DNA of 14,328 nucleotides from UBA4735 sp035935465. Lineage in GTDB: Bacteria; Chloroflexota; Limnocylindria; P2-11E. Where the stretch lies: positions 1 to 14,328 of the forward strand of contig DASYXA010000050.1 of assembly GCA_035935465.1 (NCBI GenBank). Direction: 5' to 3'. The notes under the pieces were generated by a model. That model was not told where the DNA came from. It worked only from the letters and a program-made list of their open reading frames with translations, and did not search any database. The position numbers were made by a program, and so were the translations under genes. Shown one piece after another: positions 1 to 5,308 of the stretch (position 1 is its first letter; each line of letters starts with the position of its first letter).

Positions 1-498
1 GCGGTGCCCGTCGCCGTCGTCGAGGTCACGCCCGCCCCCACGGACGCCGCGACCGCGCCGCCGGCGACGAGCCCGCCCGGCACCGGCACGTCGGGCGGCG
101 GGACGGCCGGCGGCGGCTCCGGTGGCGGCACGGGCAACGGCAACGGCAGAGGGACCCCCGCGCCGACCGCGTCGCCGCGGCCGACGCCGACACCGACGCC
201 CGCCCCGACGCCGACGATCGATCCCGCGAACCTCATGCACGTGCAGGGTCGGGTGGTCGACTCGAGCAGCGGCCGGGGCCTCCCGGGCGTGTGCTACGGG
301 CCGGGGATCGTCAACTGTGCCGGCGCGCCCGTCACCGACGCGTTCGGCAACTGGTCGATGGACATCGACGTCGCGCGCAACCCGAACACCACCTGGCGGG
401 TCCTGTTCATCACGCCCGGCTACCAGACCGGCTCGATCTCGTTCCAGTCCCGCCGCGGGACCACGACGGTCCCGCCGATCCGCCTTCGCGTCCGGTGA
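1..498 (+). CDS. Secreted/surface protein C-terminus: Pro/Thr/Gly linker plus carboxypeptidase-regulatory-like domain (5' partial)
   Basis: The frame is open from base 1, so the true start lies outside the window; the GTG at position 4 is probably not the real start. The visible part has two sections. Residues about 5-75 are a low-complexity linker rich in Ala, Pro, Thr and Gly, with runs of Gly and alternating Pro-Thr, typical of cell-wall or extracellular spacers. Residues about 78-164 form a small beta-rich domain beginning 'VQGRVVDSSSGRGLPGVCYG' with a later 'TDAFGNW', the pattern of carboxypeptidase-regulatory-like (CarboxypepD_reg, Ig-like) domains. The two cysteines of this domain could form a disulfide outside the cell. 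The same domain with the same 'LPGVC' core opens the next gene, so the two are probably functionally linked. The stop codon lies inside a strong hairpin. No enzymatic function can be assigned. Confidence 0.75.
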   Translation, partial: AVPVAVVEVTPAPTDAATAPPATSPPGTGTSGGGTAGGGSGGGTGNGNGRGTPAPTASPRPTPTPTPAPTPTIDPANLMHVQGRVVDSSSGRGLPGVCYGPGIVNCAGAPVTDAFGNWSMDIDVARNPNTTWRVLFITPGYQTGSISFQSRRGTTTVPPIRLRVR

Positions 499-516
499 GC
501 CGGCGACGGCTCACCG
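493..516 (+). terminator. Strong hairpin over the stop codon, candidate terminator without U-run
   Basis: CGGTGAGCCG (493-502) is followed by GCGA (503-506) and CGGCTCACCG (507-516). This is a perfect 10-bp stem closed on a GNRA-type tetraloop. The stop codon TGA (496-498) of the upstream gene is in the left arm. No T-run follows, so it is not a canonical intrinsic terminator; U-less hairpin terminators are proposed for high-GC bacteria. It could instead protect the 3' end of the mRNA. Confidence 0.5.
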
Positions 517-548
517 CTCGGTGACCCGGCTGCTGGCGCTGCGCGCCC

Positions 549-564
549 TAGCATCCGGGAGGTG
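549..564 (+). promoter_or_regulatory. Candidate leaderless promoter: -10 TAGCAT directly before GTG start
   Basis: TAGCAT at 549-554 fits the TANNNT -10 pattern and ends 7 nt before the GTG at 562, so transcription would begin at or next to the start codon. No convincing -35 hexamer is visible 16-18 nt upstream. A GGGAGG run (557-562) touches the start codon, too close to work as a normal ribosome binding site, which favours a leaderless reading. The assignment is inferred from spacing only. Confidence 0.35.
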
Positions 565-2304
565 CAGCAGCTCGTTCGCCGCCTGATCCTCGTCGCGTTC
601 GTCACGGCGCTCGCCCTCACGCCGCAGCCTGCGCGTGGCGCGGCGAGCTTCGTGGTCCAGGGCACCCTGCGCGACATCGGGAACAACGCGCCGCTGCCCG
701 GCGTCTGCGTCTCGCTCGGCCCGCCGACGTTCTGCATCGCGGCCACCGACGCGAACGGCTTCTTCAGCTTCGAGGTGCCGCCGGTGAACACGATCCAGTA
801 CGACATGTACTGGAACAAGGAGGGCTACCAGCAGGGCTACAGCGGCACCTTCACCGTCGACGGGACGAAGACGTTCACCAGCTGGCTGTTCCCCGGTCCG
901 AGCAGCTGCCCGCACGGGAGCGGCACCCCGAACACGACGGTCTATCTTCCGAACATCACGAAGACGCTCGGCGGGCCGAACGGCTTCTACACGCCGTTCA
1001 TCATCCAGAACGTGAGCGCCGGGACGATCACCTCGCTCCACATCGACCTTTACCGGTTCAGCGACGGCGTCAAGATCGCGTCGCGTGACGCTTGCGCCGT
1101 CCGCCCCGGCACCTCGTACGCGCTCGTCCCGAACCTCATGAGCGATCTGCCGGACAGCTCGCAGTTCGCGGTCGTCGCGCAATCGTTCATGGCGCCGGTG
1201 GTCGCGGTCGTGAACGAGCAGGCCGGCGTCGGCGCCCGCGCCGAGTCCGCCTCGTACACCGGCGCGACCGGTGGCGCCACGAGCGTGTTCCTGCCGAACA
1301 TCGTGCGCCGGTTCTTCGGCTTCCACACCCCGTTCATCATCCAGAACCTCGGTGTGGCCCAGACGACCGCGACCGCGTCGTTCGTGTCGTTCGATGGCAC
1401 GAAGACCGCGACGATCCAGCGGGTCATCGATCCGGGCCGCTCGCAGTTCGTCGAGCCGAACATCGAGTCGCAGCTCGTCGACGGGACGCAGTACGCGGTG
1501 ACGGTCACCTCCGCGCAGCCGATCAGCGTCGTCGTGAACACGCACAACGACGATGCCTCCGTCGCCGCTCCGCTCGTGTACGCGACCAACGGCTTCGCGG
1601 CGGGCTACGAGGCGCTCCAGGGCCCGTACATCGCCAAGGGCGTGCCCGGCGTCGGCAAGGGCAGCTCGACGGTCGTGGTGCAGAACCTCGGCGCGGCCGC
1701 GGTCCTGCCGACGCTCGCGTTCACGCCGCTCGGCGGCGGCACGGCGACGAGCTTCACCGGTCCGTCGCTCGCGGCCGGGCGCTCGTGGGCGTTCGACATG
1801 CGCTACACGAACGGCGACACGACCCAGCCGTTCTGCGGCGCGACCGTCGGCAACGGCTGCCTGCCGGACGGCGAGTACTCGCTCGTCGCGTCCGGACCGG
1901 CCGGCTCGAAGCTCGCGTCGATCGTGAACATCTTCAGCGCGACCACCGGCGATGGGTACGCGATGCTGCCGGCCGCGACGTCGACCGTGTACCTGCCGAA
2001 CGTGACGAAGACGCTCGGCGGAACGGACGGCTGGACGACGCCGTTGGTGATGCAGAGCGTGACCGCGACGACGGTCACGGTGAGCTGGTACCGCTTCAGC
2101 GACGGGACGCTCGTCAGGTCGCAGAGCCTCCCGATCACGCCCGGCACCGCGATGCGGGTCGACCCGCGTGACCTGTTCCAGCTGCCGGACAACACGCAGT
2201 TCTCGGTGGTCCTGAGCGGGAACGGCACGCTCGCCGCTATCGTCCTGGAGTTGAACTTCCAGGGCGGCGATGGCGCGATGATCTACGGGGGCTTCGCCCG
2301 CTAG
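562..2304 (+). CDS. Secreted repeat protein with carboxypeptidase-regulatory-like domain and four 'LPN' beta-repeats
   Basis: The product is 580 residues with an N-terminal signal peptide: basic VRR, hydrophobic residues about 8-20, then an Ala-x-Gly-Ala-type cleavage region near residue 27. Residues about 32-110 are a carboxypeptidase-regulatory-like domain ('LPGVCVSLG', then 'TDANGFFSF') matching the end of the preceding gene. Four repeats of about 105-120 residues follow, starting near residues 127, 242, 354 and 476. Three open with V-[YF]-LPN-[IV] and the third is divergent (GPYIAKG). Each continues to a [TS]-P-[FL]-[IV]-[IM]-Q-[NS]-type strand and ends in a hydrophobic 'VVAVVNEQ'-like strand. 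No catalytic motif or transmembrane anchor is seen, so it is probably an exported structural or adhesive protein. GTG 562 is the only ATG, GTG or TTG codon in frame after the previous stop. The last 74 nt are duplicated downstream of the toxin gene. The repeat family is unnamed to me. Confidence 0.8.
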   Translation: MQQLVRRLILVAFVTALALTPQPARGAASFVVQGTLRDIGNNAPLPGVCVSLGPPTFCIAATDANGFFSFEVPPVNTIQYDMYWNKEGYQQGYSGTFTVDGTKTFTSWLFPGPSSCPHGSGTPNTTVYLPNITKTLGGPNGFYTPFIIQNVSAGTITSLHIDLYRFSDGVKIASRDACAVRPGTSYALVPNLMSDLPDSSQFAVVAQSFMAPVVAVVNEQAGVGARAESASYTGATGGATSVFLPNIVRRFFGFHTPFIIQNLGVAQTTATASFVSFDGTKTATIQRVIDPGRSQFVEPNIESQLVDGTQYAVTVTSAQPISVVVNTHNDDASVAAPLVYATNGFAAGYEALQGPYIAKGVPGVGKGSSTVVVQNLGAAAVLPTLAFTPLGGGTATSFTGPSLAAGRSWAFDMRYTNGDTTQPFCGATVGNGCLPDGEYSLVASGPAGSKLASIVNIFSATTGDGYAMLPAATSTVYLPNVTKTLGGTDGWTTPLVMQSVTATTVTVSWYRFSDGTLVRSQSLPITPGTAMRVDPRDLFQLPDNTQFSVVLSGNGTLAAIVLELNFQGGDGAMIYGGFAR

Positions 2305-2311
2305 CGATCGC
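2231..2311 (+). repeat. Left copy of 81-bp direct repeat (3' end of surface-protein gene)
   Basis: Bases 2231-2311 match 3011-3091 at 77 of 81 positions, offset exactly 780 bp. All four mismatches fall within seven bases (2249, 2250, 2252, 2255); the last 56 bp (2256-2311) are identical. The copy covers the final codons and TAG stop of the surface-protein gene and ends on the palindrome GCGATCGC. Its peptide resembles the ends of the protein's earlier repeats, so this is probably the native copy. Confidence 0.9.
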
Positions 2312-2331
2312 CGGCTACGCCCGCGCCGCAC

Positions 2332-2368
2332 CGTACACTGTCTGACGAACGCACGTACAGACGGAGGG
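2332..2368 (+). promoter_or_regulatory. Promoter, possible operator and RBS of the Phd/RelE-type TA operon
   Basis: TACACT at 2334-2339 is a TANNNT -10 element; no clear -35 is seen. GGAGGG at 2363-2368 is a good ribosome binding site 4 nt before the ATG at 2373. The direct repeat CGTACA occurs at 2332-2337 and 2354-2359, 22 nt apart (about two helical turns), and GTCTG (2340-2344) pairs with CAGAC (2358-2362). These could form an operator for autorepression by the antitoxin, as is common in type II TA operons. All of it lies outside the 81-bp repeat, so the cassette carries its own promoter. Confidence 0.4.
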
Positions 2369-2372
2369 TCGG

Positions 2373-2687
2373 ATGGCGGTCGTGAACATGCGAGAGCTGG
2401 CGCGGAGCACGAGCCGCGTCGTCGATTCGGTGCACCGCTCCGGTAGGGCTGCGCTCGTCACGCGCGGCGGCCGGCCGATCGTCGCGATGATCCCCATCGA
2501 TCAAGATGCGCTCGAAGACTGGATCATGGCCAAGAGCCCGGGGTTCGTCGCGAGCCTGCGCAAGGCGGATGCGGATCTCCGTGCAGGTCGCGCCAGCTCG
2601 CTCGACGCATTCCTTGCGCGGAATCCGGTCCCTCAGACGCCGCGCCGGCCGATCGGTCGCGTAAGGCGCGCACCCCGCAGGAGGTGA
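2373..2687 (+). CDS. Type II antitoxin, Phd/YefM family
   Basis: The 104-residue product opens with 'VNMRELARSTSRVVDSVHRS' and 'AALVTRGGRPIVAMIPID' (residues 4-43), the classic Phd/YefM fold in which the N-terminus dimerises and binds DNA while the C-terminus wraps the toxin. The stretch around 45-82, including 'LRKADADLRAGRASSLDAFL', is the likely toxin-binding helix. The tail (about 88-104) is unusually basic, rich in Arg and Pro. The ATG has a GGAGGG ribosome binding site. Its stop overlaps the start of the toxin gene by 4 nt (GTGA), indicating translational coupling. By family knowledge it should neutralise the RelE/ParE-type toxin and repress the operon. Confidence 0.88.
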   Translation: MAVVNMRELARSTSRVVDSVHRSGRAALVTRGGRPIVAMIPIDQDALEDWIMAKSPGFVASLRKADADLRAGRASSLDAFLARNPVPQTPRRPIGRVRRAPRRR

Positions 2688-2989
2688 AGGCGTACGTCCA
2701 GGTCAGCCCTCGAGCGGAGAAGGACTTCCGGCGGCTCGACGGCACGGCGCGGACGCGGGTGCGATCGGTGCTGGCGGACAGGCTGACATCGGTGCCGCTG
2801 CCGGCCAATCTCGATGTGAAGCCGCTCGAAGGGCTGTCGCCCTGGCTCCGGGTGCGTGCCGGCGACTATCGGATCGTCTGCCGCCCCTTGACCGCCGGCG
2901 AGCTTCGCCGGGCGGAGTCCTCACGCGGCTGGTACGTCGCGCGGATCATCGATCGCAAGCAGCTGCCGACGGTGTTGAAGAACCTATGA
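2684..2989 (+). CDS. Type II toxin, RelE/ParE superfamily
   Basis: The 101-residue product has the order expected of RelE-like toxins: 'SPRAEKDFRRLD' (8-19), the core 'PLEGLSPWLRVRAGDYRIV' (47-65) and 'ARIIDRKQL' (86-94). RelE members cleave mRNA on the ribosome and ParE members poison gyrase; the aromatic and basic core with 'GDYRI' is closer to the RelE/StbE side, but the substrate cannot be decided from sequence. GTG 2684 overlaps the antitoxin stop by 4 nt, and AGGAGG (2679-2684) touches the start, so re-initiation after the antitoxin is likely. Its own stop overlaps an ATG at 2986 that opens a short chimeric ORF. No key motif seems missing, so the module looks intact. Confidence 0.87.
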   Translation: MKAYVQVSPRAEKDFRRLDGTARTRVRSVLADRLTSVPLPANLDVKPLEGLSPWLRVRAGDYRIVCRPLTAGELRRAESSRGWYVARIIDRKQLPTVLKNL

Positions 2990-3084
2990 CCGCCGCGGTC
3001 GACATCCAGGTCGCCGCTATCGTCCTGGGATCGAGCTTCCAGGGCGGCGATGGCGCGATGATCTACGGGGGCTTCGCCCGCTAG
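2986..3084 (+). pseudogene. 32-codon chimeric ORF: new 8-codon head fused to duplicated tail of the surface protein
   Basis: ATG 2986 overlaps the toxin stop as ATGA. The frame reads MTAAVDIQ, then 'VAAIVLGSSFQGGDGAMIYG' and GFAR before TAG (3082-3084). From the ninth codon on it is the duplicated C-terminus of the surface protein, with Gly-Ser-Ser where the parent has Glu-Leu-Asn. Two readings are possible. It may be a remnant tail of a second surface-protein copy, or the head may be the original 5' end of the downstream PAP2 gene, now interrupted by the repeat and out of frame. If translated it would be the third product of the TA operon. I treat it as a non-functional remnant. Confidence 0.45.
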
Positions 3085-3091
3085 CGATCGC
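3011..3091 (+). repeat. Right copy of 81-bp direct repeat, between toxin and PAP2 genes
   Basis: This is the second copy of 2231-2311, in the same orientation, at 77/81 identity. It contains the coding tail and TAG stop but none of the rest of the gene. Its right end is GCGATCGC (3084-3091), immediately before the PAP2 gene. The unique DNA between the two copies (2312-3010, 699 bp) is almost exactly the TA module with its promoter. Recombination between the copies would delete 780 bp and remove the module cleanly, leaving the surface-protein gene intact. Confidence 0.9.
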
Positions 3092-3098
3092 GGCCGGC

Positions 3099-3746
3099 GT
3101 GTCGCTCGCGCTCCTCGCCGCGCTGACCGTCCTGATCGCGCTGCGCGCCACGACCGCCGTCGATCTCGCGGTCACGCAGGCGCTCCAGTCGGCCGCGTCG
3201 CCGCCGCTCGACCTGCTCGCGAACGCGAACACCCTGTTCGGCCAGGCGACCCTGACGATCGCCCTGGCCGCGCTGCTCACGCTCGCCATCCGGGTCCGCG
3301 GGCCCGGGCCGTCCTGGCTGGCCGTCGGCGGATTCGGCGTCGTGCTCGTCGTGGGCCTCGCGCTGAAGCTGGCGCTCGTTCATGCGTCGCCACCGGAGCA
3401 GTACGTGCGATCGCTGTGGAACCCGTTCGGCGTCGAGGTGCCCACTCCGTCGAGCTTCCCGAGCGGGCACGTCGAGCGCGTGACGTTCCTCGCCCTGTTC
3501 GCCGCCGGCCTCGCGCGCCGCCGCTGGGCCTGGGTCGCGGCGATCGCGTTCGTCGCGTTCACGCTCTGGGCGCGGGTGTACATCGGGGATCACTGGCTCT
3601 CGGACGCGCTCGGAGGGCTCGCCCTCGGCGCGGCGTGCGCCTTCGGCGCGGTCGCGTGGCTGGAGTGGTGCCGGACGCGAGCGATTGACCGGCGGCGTTC
3701 AGCTCGCGGTCGTGCTCCTCGCTCAGATCCCGCTGACCTGAGCTGA
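3099..3746 (+). CDS. PAP2-family membrane phosphatase
   Basis: The 215-residue integral membrane protein carries the PAP2 acid phosphatase signature. Motif 2 is PSGH (121-124) and motif 3 is R159-x5-H165-x3-D169 ('RVYIGDHWLSD'), supplying the nucleophilic and general-acid histidines. Motif 1 (K-x6-RP) is present as K90-x6-SP, so the usual Arg is Ser. Hydrophobic segments lie near 2-18, 50-64, 74-96, 127-139, 143-158 and 170-187. Family members dephosphorylate lipid pyrophosphates such as undecaprenyl diphosphate or phosphatidate; in a glycan locus, carrier recycling is plausible but inferred. GTG 3099 is the only usual start in this frame after the stop at 2976. It sits 8 nt past the 81-bp repeat and has no RBS, so the native 5' end may have been altered. 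Confidence 0.82.
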   Translation: MSLALLAALTVLIALRATTAVDLAVTQALQSAASPPLDLLANANTLFGQATLTIALAALLTLAIRVRGPGPSWLAVGGFGVVLVVGLALKLALVHASPPEQYVRSLWNPFGVEVPTPSSFPSGHVERVTFLALFAAGLARRRWAWVAAIAFVAFTLWARVYIGDHWLSDALGGLALGAACAFGAVAWLEWCRTRAIDRRRSARGRAPRSDPADLS

Positions 3747-3761
3747 ACCAGCCCACCGATC

Positions 3762-3775
3762 GGACCGCGAGGTCC
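3762..3775 (+). terminator. Short GCGA-loop hairpin downstream of PAP2 gene
   Basis: GGACC (3762-3766), GCGA (3767-3770) and GGTCC (3771-3775) form a 5-bp GC-rich stem with a GNRA-type loop, 15 nt after the PAP2 stop. No T-run follows. It has the same loop as the hairpin at 493-516, and is a weak terminator candidate. The rest of 3747-3890, between the two convergent units, shows no gene or clear signal. Confidence 0.3.
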
Positions 3776-3890
3776 AGTCGACGGCCGGCGATCCAGTCGT
3801 GGCGGACACCCAAGCGTCCACGGCCTCGGCGCCATTCCGAGCACGATGACAGTTGGCCGCGCGAGCGACACGGGGTGAGAACGGGTGGGC

Positions 3891-4151
3891 CTACGGCCGT
3901 CGGAGGGTCGCGTCATGCGCGCCAACGTTCCTCAGGGTGACAGCGTCCCCATCGCGTTCGAACGTGAGCCGGAGACGATCGCTCGCGCGTGCTTCCCAGA
4001 GCCCGCCCGTCCCCTGCATCCGCTTCACGCGCAGCGACGGATGCGCCGGATCGCTCATGAACCGTCGCAGCGCGTCATCGACGCGGGCTGCGTCGGCTGC
4101 TGCCAGCCTCACGTACGCGCGCTCGAATCGAGCGCTGCGCCGGAGGATCAT
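3891..4151 (-). CDS. Type II toxin, RelE/ParE superfamily (partner of AbrB-type antitoxin)
   Basis: This 86-residue protein reads as a compact RelE/ParE fold. It has an N-terminal helix pair ('ARFERAYVRLAAADAARVDD', 7-26), 'PAHPSLRVKRMQGTGGLWEA' (35-54) and a beta core 'RLRLTFERDGDAVTLRNVGA' (59-78), closing with H79-D80. The Arg/Lys-rich middle and the C-terminal His resemble RelE/YoeB-like RNases, but activity is not provable from sequence. Its ATG overlaps the antitoxin stop by 4 nt (ATGA on the minus strand, 4148-4151), so it is translated with the antitoxin. It is convergent with the PAP2 gene, separated by 144 bp. It is unrelated in detail to the other two toxins in the window, so the three modules are not recent duplicates. 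Confidence 0.82.
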   Translation of the reverse strand: MILRRSARFERAYVRLAAADAARVDDALRRFMSDPAHPSLRVKRMQGTGGLWEARASDRLRLTFERDGDAVTLRNVGAHDATLRRP

Positions 4152-4432
4152 CGCCGCTTCGAACGGGCCTTGTGCAGGTCGGCGATCAGCGCCTCGGCCG
4201 ACCGGAAGGTCTTGACGCGACCCTTCGCGATGTCCTCCGATGCCTCGCGTTCAGCCGCTTGCCACTGATCGGTCCAGAAGTACGCCTGCGCGGCATCAAC
4301 AAGCTTCTTGGGCCGGAGCACGATCGCATCGTCCTGCACTTCAGCGACGAAGACATCGCCTGCGCTGGCGTGGGCCGTCGCACGCACATCGGCGGGAAGC
4401 GTGAGCTGACCGTTCGGGCGGAGCGTGATCAT
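4148..4432 (-). CDS. AbrB/MazE/SpoVT-type antitoxin
   Basis: From ATG 4432 the 94-residue product begins 'MITLRPNGQLTLPADVRATA', the swapped-hairpin DNA-binding signature of AbrB/MazE proteins (R-x-NGQ-[IL]-TLP). 'GDVFVAEVQDDAIVLRPKK' (25-43) completes the domain. Residues 45-94 are helical and charged, likely the toxin-binding tail. An in-frame GTG at 4465 would add 11 residues (MEYRRFVKNAR), but the best promoter places transcription downstream of that GTG, and the ATG fits family starts, so I prefer ATG 4432. AbrB-type antitoxins usually accompany MazF or PIN toxins; pairing with a RelE/ParE-type toxin is a mixed combination, known to occur among TA systems. It probably autorepresses. Confidence 0.82.
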   Translation of the reverse strand: MITLRPNGQLTLPADVRATAHASAGDVFVAEVQDDAIVLRPKKLVDAAQAYFWTDQWQAAEREASEDIAKGRVKTFRSAEALIADLHKARSKRR

Positions 4433-4453
4433 GCGAGCGTTCTTCACGAATCT

Positions 4454-4482
4454 ACGATACTCCACTAATCAGAAATCGTCAT
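4454..4482 (-). promoter_or_regulatory. Candidate promoter of the AbrB/RelE-type TA operon
   Basis: On the minus strand ATGACG (4482-4477) and TATCGT (4459-4454) are separated by 17 nt; each matches 4 of 6 bases of the sigma-70 consensus. The 5-bp inverted repeat ACGAT/ATCGT (4454-4458 and 4475-4479) overlaps both hexamers and could be an operator, though it is short. The region is visibly more AT-rich than its surroundings. Confidence 0.4.
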
Positions 4483-4533
4483 TCTCCCGGATGGCCGCGC
4501 CCTCGTCCCACCATCGGCACGTGACACGCTGAG

Positions 4534-5286
4534 GTGATGACGGTCGTCCGGATGCAGCGCGGCTTCGAGCTCGAGCTCGACCTGCGCGACCCGTTGCAGC
4601 GCCACCTGGCCGCCGAGCGCGAGTACGAGCCCGAGGTCTCGTGGATCTACCCGTACCTCCTGCGCACCGGCGACGCGTTCGTCGACGGCGGCGCGCACAT
4701 CGGGTACCTCACGCTCCTCGGCTCGTCGTGTGTCGGGCCGACCGGCTCGGTCCACTCGTTCGAGCCGGTCCCGCTCACCCACGACGCGCTCGCGTGCAAC
4801 GTCGCGCGGAACCACGCCCGGAACGTCCGGCTCAACAGGGTCGCCCTCGGCCCGCGCGCCGGGACGCTCGAGCTCGAGCTGCCGATCGACCCGCGCGGCG
4901 AGGGGATCCTCGCCTGGGGCGCCACCGCGATCCAGGTCGGGCGCGGCGCGGTGGAGCGTGTGCCGATGACGGCGCTCGACGAGTACGCCGAGCGCGCGCG
5001 GCTGCGCTCGATCCGCGTGCTGAAGCTCGATCTCGAGGGCGCGGAGCTCGGCGCGCTCGAGGGCGCGCGCGGCCTGCTCCGCGCGCGGCGGGTCGAGCAT
5101 CTGATCGTCGAGTTGAACACCTACCTGCTCGACCTCGCCGGCGAGCGCTACGACGAGCGGCGCGCGCTCCTCGCGTCGTACGGCTATCGCTGCTATCAGC
5201 TCACGAAGAGCGGGCGCATCGTCGCGCAGGCCGAGCCGATCGTGACGCGCGACGTGGTGGTCACGGACCTCTTGTTCGCGGCCTGA
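4534..5286 (+). CDS. FkbM-family SAM-dependent methyltransferase
   Basis: The 250-residue product has the Methyltransf_21 (FkbM) layout. Motif I is 'FVDGGAHIGYLTLL' (49-62) for S-adenosylmethionine binding. The acidic ribose-binding motif is 'VHSFEPVP' (73-80), a central 'LKLDLEGAELGALEGA' spans 163-178, and 'VEHLIVELN' spans 187-195. FkbM enzymes O-methylate hydroxyls on sugars and polyketides; next to exporter and glycosyltransferase genes the likely substrate is a glycan sugar or chain end (inference). GTG 4534 and ATG 4537 are both possible starts; the GAGGTGA just there looks like a ribosome binding site but is too close. It heads an operon: the next gene starts 22 nt downstream. It is divergent from the TA operon on the minus strand, with about 100 bp between ATG starts. 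Confidence 0.88.
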   Translation: MMTVVRMQRGFELELDLRDPLQRHLAAEREYEPEVSWIYPYLLRTGDAFVDGGAHIGYLTLLGSSCVGPTGSVHSFEPVPLTHDALACNVARNHARNVRLNRVALGPRAGTLELELPIDPRGEGILAWGATAIQVGRGAVERVPMTALDEYAERARLRSIRVLKLDLEGAELGALEGARGLLRARRVEHLIVELNTYLLDLAGERYDERRALLASYGYRCYQLTKSGRIVAQAEPIVTRDVVVTDLLFAA

Positions 5287-5292
5287 CCCCCA

Positions 5293-5298
5293 TACACT
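5293..5298 (+). promoter_or_regulatory. Candidate internal -10 element before the methyltransferase-like gene
   Basis: TACACT lies in the 22-nt gap between the FkbM gene and ATG 5309, the same hexamer as before the first TA operon. TTGTTC at 5272-5277 is a possible -35 at a short 15-nt spacing. Ten nt separate TACACT from the ATG, leaving essentially no leader, and no Shine-Dalgarno is present. An internal promoter giving a near-leaderless mRNA is possible. Confidence 0.3.
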
Positions 5299-5308
5299 CG
5301 CGACGCGT

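Noticed and set aside
60..235. Short tandem DNA repeats or a CRISPR-like array in the first gene
   Set aside because: The repetitiveness comes from Gly and Pro-Thr codons of a linker; there is no regular repeat-spacer spacing. No CRISPR array, tRNA or rRNA was seen anywhere in the window.
2286..2300. GGGGGCTTCGCCC mini-hairpin at the end of the surface-protein gene as a terminator
   Set aside because: The stem is only three to four base pairs and lies inside the coding sequence before the stop codon, so it is more likely a codon-level coincidence.
511..2331. Very long minus-strand open frame opposite the surface-protein gene, and similar long frames at 5554-7338, 7269-9155 and 11193-13115
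   Set aside because: They are Arg/Glu/Asp/Ala-rich low-complexity translations typical of antisense frames in high-GC genes. The plus-strand frames carry clear domains and motifs.
2312..3010. A transposon or insertion sequence carrying the first TA module
   Set aside because: No transposase or integrase gene and no terminal inverted repeats are visible. The flanking copies are host coding sequence in direct orientation, much longer than a target-site duplication.
2231..3091. A diversity-generating retroelement (variable repeat at a gene's 3' end, template repeat downstream)
   Set aside because: The geometry is tempting, but the four mismatches are not confined to adenines of either copy, the changes are only in one seven-base cluster, and no reverse transcriptase or accessory gene is in the window.
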